From contig CACZOV010000021.1 of assembly GCA_902782915.1 (NCBI GenBank), forward strand, positions 1 to 8,442: DNA of 8,442 bases, in the 5' to 3' direction. Positions 4,068-8,442 of the stretch are shown here, piece after piece. Both the position numbers and the translations under genes were made by a program. Position 1 is the first letter of the stretch; the number at the start of each line of letters is the position of its first letter. The notes under the pieces were generated by a model. The model worked only from the letters and a program-made list of their open reading frames with translations, was not told the origin of the DNA and made no database searches. The DNA comes from an uncultured Erysipelotrichaceae bacterium. GTDB lineage: Bacteria; Bacillota_I; Bacilli_A; RF39; UBA660.

Positions 4068-6932
4068 ATGTATATACCACTTTTAAATAAAACAACTTAT
4101 ACATTTTTATCAAGTTTACTTACAGTAGATGATTTAATAGAACTTGCTAAAAACAATAATTTACAATCAATTGCTATTTGTGATTCAAATATGTTTGGTG
4201 TAATGGAATTTATATTAAAGTGTCAAGAAAATAATTTAAATCCGCTTGTTGGTGTTGATTTTAAAACAAGACTTTTATTTGCTAAAAATTATGATGGATA
4301 TAAAAATTTATTAAAGCTAGTTAGTTTACAAAGTGAAAAAGAATTAACTAAAGAAGATTATGATTTATATAAAAATAATTTAATTTGTATTCCCTTAAGT
4401 GAAATAGAAAATATTTATGAAGATGTATTCTATCCTTTAAATAGTGATAATAAAGAATTAGACAATGTTATTTATTTAAAAGAATTATTGTATAAAAATG
4501 AAAATGATTATGAAACTCTTAAATATTTAGAATTATTAAGAGATAACAAAACTATTACAAGTGACTATACTGAAAAAAGAAATTGTTATTATAAAGATAT
4601 AGATATATTAAAAAAAGCTCTTGAAAATACATTTAAACTTGCTAATATGTGTCATTTAGAATTACCAAGTTTTCCTTTAAATTTAGGTGTTTTTGACAAA
4701 CAAATTGATGAAAATAGTTATTTAACTAATCTTTCTTTAAAAGGCCTTGATAAAAGACTTGGTGGAAATATTCCTCATATTTATAAAGAAAGATTAAAAC
4801 ATGAACTTGATGTAATACATACTATGGGTTTTTCTAATTATTTTTTAGTTGTTTATGATTTTATCAAATATGCTAAAAGTGAAGGCATTTTGGTTGGACC
4901 AGGAAGAGGATCAGCAGCTGGATCACTTGTTAGTTATACTTTAGGAATAACTGATATTGATCCTATTAAATATGATTTATTGTTTGAAAGATTTTTAAAT
5001 CCTTCTCGAGTTACTATGCCAGATATTGATACAGATTTTCCTGATATATATCGTGATAAAGTTATTTCTTATGTAAATGAAAAATATGGGAAAAAACATG
5101 TTGCAAATATTATTACATTTGGTACAATGGGTGCTAAACTTTGTATTCGTGATATTGGAAGAGTTATGAATGTATCTTTAACTGATATTGATAATATAAC
5201 TAAAATTATAGGCAATCGAAAAGAAAAATTAAAAGAATTAATAAAGTCAGATTCAAGACTAAAAAATTTAATAGAGAAAGATATAAAAATAAAAAAATTG
5301 ATGGAAGTTGCAATTAAAGTAGAAGGAATAAAAAGACATACATCAGTTCATGCAGCAGGTATTATTATAAGTAATACTCCATTAGATGAAATTGTTCCTT
5401 TAATAATTGATTCTTCAACTAAAGAATATATATCAGGGTATGAAGCAATTTATTTAGAAAAACTTGGCTTATTAAAAATGGATTTTTTAGGAATAAAAAA
5501 TTTAACAACTATTATGGAAATAGAAGAAGATGTATTAAAACATGAAAATATTAAAATAGATTTTAGAAATATTCCACTTGATGATGAAGAGACAATTAAT
5601 TTATTTAAAGAAGGAGATACAAACGGTATTTTTCAATTTGAATCAGAAGGAATGAAAAAATTTTTAAGAGAATTAAAACCCAATGATTTTATTGATTTAA
5701 GTAATGCTATAGCTCTTTATAGACCTGGTCCTGCAGCAAGTATTCCATCATTTATTAAAAGACGTATGGGTCTTGAAAAAGTTGATTACTTTACATCTTC
5801 TTTAGAAAGTATTCTAAAACCTACTTACGGAATTATTATTTATCAAGAACAAATTATGCAAATAGCATCTATTATTGCAGGGTATAGTTTAGGAGATGCT
5901 GATATTTTAAGACGTGCTATGTCTAAAAAGAAAAAAGAAGTTATGGAATTAGAAAGAGATAAATTTATAAATGGTTCTCTTAAAAATGGTTATTCTAAAG
6001 AATTAGCTGAAAGAATTTATAATTTGATTGAAAAATTTGCATCATATGGATTTAATAAAAGTCATAGTATTGCTTATACAGTTGTTTCTTATAAAATGGC
6101 TTATTTAAAAGTTCATTTTAAAAAGTACTTTTATGTTAGTCTTTTAAATAGTGTAATTTCAGATACAAAAAAAACTGTAGAATATTTATATGAAATGAAA
6201 AAATATCAACTTAATGTATTAAAACCAAATATTAGATATAGTACTGATTCTTATATTATTAAAGATAATAATATAATTGCTCCTTTTAATTTAGTAAAAG
6301 GAATTAGTAAAGTTGTTTGTAGTAAAATAATTGAAGTAAGAGATAATTTTATTGATATTTACGATGTATTTAGTAAATTAAATAGTTTAACAAAAACAAA
6401 TTTTGAAATGTTAATAAAAATAGGATCATTAGATGAATTTGGTTATAACAGAAAAACATTAATAGAAAATTTAGATAGTTTAATGAACTATTCTAGTTTA
6501 TGTCGTGACTTGGATATGGTATTTGTATTAAAGCCAGAAATTATTAAAGTAGATGAATATTCTAATATAGAACTTATCAATATGGAAAAAGAGTTATATG
6601 GATTTTATTTATCAAATCATCCTAGTCTAAATTTTAAAGTATTAGAAAATAATATAATAGATTTAAAAGATCTGGAAAAATATTTTAATACTAGTCAAAA
6701 TATGATTGTATTAGTAGAATCAATTCATGAAATAACAACTAAAAAAGGAGAAAAAATGTTATTTTTTAAAGGATCTGATGAAGAAAGAGTAGTAGATTTT
6801 ACAGTATTTCCTAGTACTTATCAAGAATATTTTGAGATAAGACGAGGTTACATATTAAAAATATTTGGTAAAATAGAAAAAAGGAATGGAAATTATCAAG
6901 TAATAGTTTCTAAAATAGAAAGGATGGAATAA
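4068..6932 (+). CDS. dnaE: DNA polymerase III alpha subunit DnaE (short Gram-positive type)
   Basis: C-family replicative DNA polymerase, 954 aa; in Bacilli it usually works beside PolC at the fork, mainly extending primers. Domain order: PHP domain (1 to about 200), in which the normal HxHxxYS motif reads PLLNKTTYTFL and the LTDH motif reads ICDSN, so the metal ligands are lost. Palm: GPGRGSAAGSL (277-287) and PDIDTDF (318-324, catalytic Asp321 and Asp323), with the third catalytic Asp472 in LLKMDFLG. Fingers: NGIFQFES (519-526), LYRPGP (550-555), YQEQIMQIASIIAGYSLG (592-609) and FASYGFNKSHSIAY (657-670). Helix-hairpin-helix: about 739-790. OB fold: about 878-953. The tau-binding C-terminal domain of E. 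coli DnaE is absent, as in Gram-positive DnaE. The catalytic Asp pair lies about 80 residues earlier than Asp401/403 of E. coli, so the PHP region is shortened. The gene is followed after 5 nt by pyk. Confidence 0.95.
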   Translation: MYIPLLNKTTYTFLSSLLTVDDLIELAKNNNLQSIAICDSNMFGVMEFILKCQENNLNPLVGVDFKTRLLFAKNYDGYKNLLKLVSLQSEKELTKEDYDLYKNNLICIPLSEIENIYEDVFYPLNSDNKELDNVIYLKELLYKNENDYETLKYLELLRDNKTITSDYTEKRNCYYKDIDILKKALENTFKLANMCHLELPSFPLNLGVFDKQIDENSYLTNLSLKGLDKRLGGNIPHIYKERLKHELDVIHTMGFSNYFLVVYDFIKYAKSEGILVGPGRGSAAGSLVSYTLGITDIDPIKYDLLFERFLNPSRVTMPDIDTDFPDIYRDKVISYVNEKYGKKHVANIITFGTMGAKLCIRDIGRVMNVSLTDIDNITKIIGNRKEKLKELIKSDSRLKNLIEKDIKIKKLMEVAIKVEGIKRHTSVHAAGIIISNTPLDEIVPLIIDSSTKEYISGYEAIYLEKLGLLKMDFLGIKNLTTIMEIEEDVLKHENIKIDFRNIPLDDEETINLFKEGDTNGIFQFESEGMKKFLRELKPNDFIDLSNAIALYRPGPAASIPSFIKRRMGLEKVDYFTSSLESILKPTYGIIIYQEQIMQIASIIAGYSLGDADILRRAMSKKKKEVMELERDKFINGSLKNGYSKELAERIYNLIEKFASYGFNKSHSIAYTVVSYKMAYLKVHFKKYFYVSLLNSVISDTKKTVEYLYEMKKYQLNVLKPNIRYSTDSYIIKDNNIIAPFNLVKGISKVVCSKIIEVRDNFIDIYDVFSKLNSLTKTNFEMLIKIGSLDEFGYNRKTLIENLDSLMNYSSLCRDLDMVFVLKPEIIKVDEYSNIELINMEKELYGFYLSNHPSLNFKVLENNIIDLKDLEKYFNTSQNMIVLVESIHEITTKKGEKMLFFKGSDEERVVDFTVFPSTYQEYFEIRRGYILKIFGKIEKRNGNYQVIVSKIERME
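6917..6927 (+). promoter_or_regulatory. Ribosome binding site of pyk inside the dnaE 3' end
   Basis: AGAAAGGATGG (6917-6927) matches AGAAAGGAGG closely and ends 10 nt before the ATG at 6938. It lies within the last codons of dnaE, so ribosomes finishing dnaE pass over it; this supports co-transcription and possible translational coupling. No terminator or promoter is seen between the genes. Confidence 0.7.
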
Positions 6933-6937
6933 AGTTT

Positions 6938-8350
6938 ATGAAAAAAACAAAAGTAGTTGCTAGTCTAGGAGAAAAAAACATAAGTTTAATTGAAGAAATG
7001 ATTCATTTAGGAGTAGATGTTTTTAGGATTAATTTAAGTTATGTATCTAAAGAAGAAAGTGATTTATATATAGATAAGATTAGAAATATTTCTAAAAAAC
7101 TAAATAAAGTTATTGGAATTATGTTAGATTTAGATGGACCTAGTATAAGAATTGATAAACTAATGGAAGATAAAGTATTTTTACCGTTAAATAAAGAAAT
7201 AAGAATTTATAATTATCATGTAGTTTGCAATAATACCCAACTTTCAACTAATTTAGATAGTTTAACAGAACTTGTTAATATAGGAGATATTATTAGTATA
7301 GGATATGGAGATGTTAAATTAAAAGTAATTGATATAAATTCTGATAATTTTTTGTGTCAAGTTGTAGATGATGGATATATTAAAAGTAATCAAACAATGC
7401 ATATAGCAGGATCTTATTTAAAACTTCCATTTATAAGTTCTAAAGACAAAGAAAATATCTTATATGCAATAAAAAAAGATATTGATTTTATATCATTATC
7501 TTATGTTAGAGATGAACAAGATATTTTAAGTGTTGTAGATTTTTTAATTGAAAATGAAAATGATCATATTAGTATTCTTTCAAAAATAGAAACAGAAGAA
7601 GCTTTTTTGAACTTAGAAGAGATTTTAAAAGTTAGTGATGGAGTAGTAGTTGCAAGAGGTGATTTAGGAGTAAATATTGGAGTTGAGAATCTTCCTTTCT
7701 ATCAAAAAGAAGTATTAAAACTTGCTAGTAGTTATCAAAAAATTGGTCTTGTATCAACGGATTTTCTAAAAAGTATGATTACTGAAAAAACTCCATCACG
7801 TGGAGAAGTATCTGATATTTATAATGCCGTTTTTGATAAAGCTGATGGATTAATTCTAACTGATGAAACGGAAATAGGAAAGTATCCATTGCAAGCACTA
7901 GAAGTTGTTAGCAATGTATTAGAAAGTGCCGAGCACCATTTTGATTATAAAGAAAATTTAGAAAATACTTTTAAACATGGAAAATTAGATGTTACATCAA
8001 CAATTTCTTATTCTGTTGTTGATTCAGGAATTTTATTAAATGCCTCTTGTATTTTAGCAAATACTATGAGTGGTTATACAGCTAAAAAGATTAGTTATTT
8101 TAGACCAATGAGTCCAATTTTAGGATTAAGTCCTAATAAAAAAACACTTTTTGCTTTAACTCTTAATTATGGAATTATTCCTGTTCTGGTAAAAAAATAT
8201 AAAGAATCAGATCAAATAATAGATGAATGTATAAAAAAATATAAAGAAATAATGGATTATAAAATAGGAGATGTAATTATTATTACTGGAGGACTTCCAA
8301 TTAATGGTAAGAATACAGATTTTATGAAAATAGAAAAAATTACAGATTAA
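6938..8350 (+). CDS. pyk: Pyruvate kinase, divergent
   Basis: Pyruvate kinase family protein, 470 aa, full length for the A, B and C domains; the extra PEP-utiliser-like tail of Bacillus pyruvate kinase is absent. The reaction would be PEP + ADP to pyruvate + ATP, the last step of glycolysis, in the cytoplasm. Retained: Arg30, Asn32 and Ser34 (RINLS, usual RLNFS), Asp64, Arg71, catalytic Lys216 and metal ligand Glu218 (SKIE), metal ligand Asp242 (ARGDLG), and Thr274 (usual ATQML). Changed: the DTKGPEIRT loop reads DLDGPSIRI (64-72), NFSHG reads NLSYV, CTIGP reads ASLGE, ATQML reads STDFL and SGET reads TDET. The C-terminal domain (about 345-468) looks normal (SGYTAKKISYFRP, IGDVIIITGG). It is co-transcribed with dnaE. 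It could be an active but atypical enzyme or a regulatory paralogue; whether another pyk exists in the genome cannot be seen. Confidence 0.85.
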   Translation: MKKTKVVASLGEKNISLIEEMIHLGVDVFRINLSYVSKEESDLYIDKIRNISKKLNKVIGIMLDLDGPSIRIDKLMEDKVFLPLNKEIRIYNYHVVCNNTQLSTNLDSLTELVNIGDIISIGYGDVKLKVIDINSDNFLCQVVDDGYIKSNQTMHIAGSYLKLPFISSKDKENILYAIKKDIDFISLSYVRDEQDILSVVDFLIENENDHISILSKIETEEAFLNLEEILKVSDGVVVARGDLGVNIGVENLPFYQKEVLKLASSYQKIGLVSTDFLKSMITEKTPSRGEVSDIYNAVFDKADGLILTDETEIGKYPLQALEVVSNVLESAEHHFDYKENLENTFKHGKLDVTSTISYSVVDSGILLNASCILANTMSGYTAKKISYFRPMSPILGLSPNKKTLFALTLNYGIIPVLVKKYKESDQIIDECIKKYKEIMDYKIGDVIIITGGLPINGKNTDFMKIEKITD

Positions 8351-8381
8351 CTTCAAGTATAATAATCTTAGTTATATAAGC

Positions 8382-8410
8382 TTTACGTTTTTTAACGTGA
8401 AATATTTTAA
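8382..8410 (+). terminator. Candidate terminator of the dnaE-pyk operon
   Basis: An 8-bp stem TTTACGTT/AACGTGAA (8382-8389 with 8394-8401, one T-G wobble) with a TTTT loop lies 31 nt after the pyk stop and is followed by AATATTTTAA, a broken T tract. Position suggests a weak rho-independent terminator. The rest of 8351-8442 is A+T-rich with no gene that I can support. Confidence 0.45.
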
Positions 8411-8419
8411 TACAAAAAA

Positions 8420-8432
8420 AGAATATTATTCT
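8420..8432 (-). terminator. Possible minus-strand terminator at the right edge
   Basis: AGAATATTATTCT forms a 5-bp stem with a 3-nt loop; on the minus strand it is followed directly by seven T (complement of 8414-8420). It could end a minus-strand gene lying to the right of the window. The stem is short and almost all A-T, so this is a low-confidence call. Confidence 0.25.
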
Positions 8433-8442
8433 AATTTATTAT

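Noticed and set aside
8358..8363. TATAAT after pyk as a promoter for a downstream plus-strand gene
   Set aside because: No -35 at suitable distance, a probable terminator hairpin follows it, and no gene start is visible before the window ends.

Overview
The window is strongly A+T-rich, gene-dense bacterial DNA. It uses Bacillus-type Shine-Dalgarno sequences (one is AAGAAAGGAGGT) and perfect TATAAT -10 boxes. Gene content (an N-acetylmuramoyl-alanine amidase with five LysM repeats, a DnaE of the short Gram-positive type, bPH-like and Tim44/zinc-ribbon membrane-associated proteins) points to a low-GC Bacillota, probably a Bacilli/Erysipelotrichia/RF39-like gut lineage; this placement is an inference. 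The wall hydrolase implies a cell wall. TGA serves as a stop (end of the radical SAM gene) and all four tryptophans in the window are TGG, so the standard bacterial code fits better than the Mycoplasma code.

Layout. (1) Bases 1-1392, +: 3' part of a secreted or surface amidase. The frame is open to the left edge, so the gene starts outside the window and the first internal ATG at 109 is not its start. It ends in a small terminator hairpin. (2) 1455-2249, +: SplB-like radical SAM protein with its own extended -10 promoter. (3) 2298-2825 and 2818-3261, +: a membrane-anchored thioredoxin-like protein and a bacterial PH-domain protein, overlapping by 8 bp and therefore one transcription unit. Its promoter -35 lies on the stop codon of the previous gene. 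(4) 3271-3966, -: a one-TM Tim44-like protein with a C-terminal zinc ribbon, converging on the PH gene through a shared, probably bidirectional, terminator. (5) A roughly 100-bp divergent promoter region. (6) 4068-6932 and 6938-8350, +: dnaE and a divergent pyruvate kinase gene, 5 nt apart, with the second gene's ribosome binding site inside dnaE. (7) 8351-8442: intergenic, with hairpins.

How the genes fit together. Most of the window looks like ordinary chromosomal housekeeping sequence with several poorly characterised envelope-associated proteins. I see no mobile element, CRISPR array, tRNA or rRNA. The most interesting unit is dnaE-pyk: a replicative polymerase with an eroded PHP domain is tightly coupled to a pyruvate kinase that keeps its catalytic core but has changed residues around the monovalent-cation and nucleotide site. 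A functional link between pyruvate kinase and DnaE-dependent replication has been reported in Bacillus subtilis, so this arrangement deserves a second look. I did not find convincing evidence of a wholly new system.
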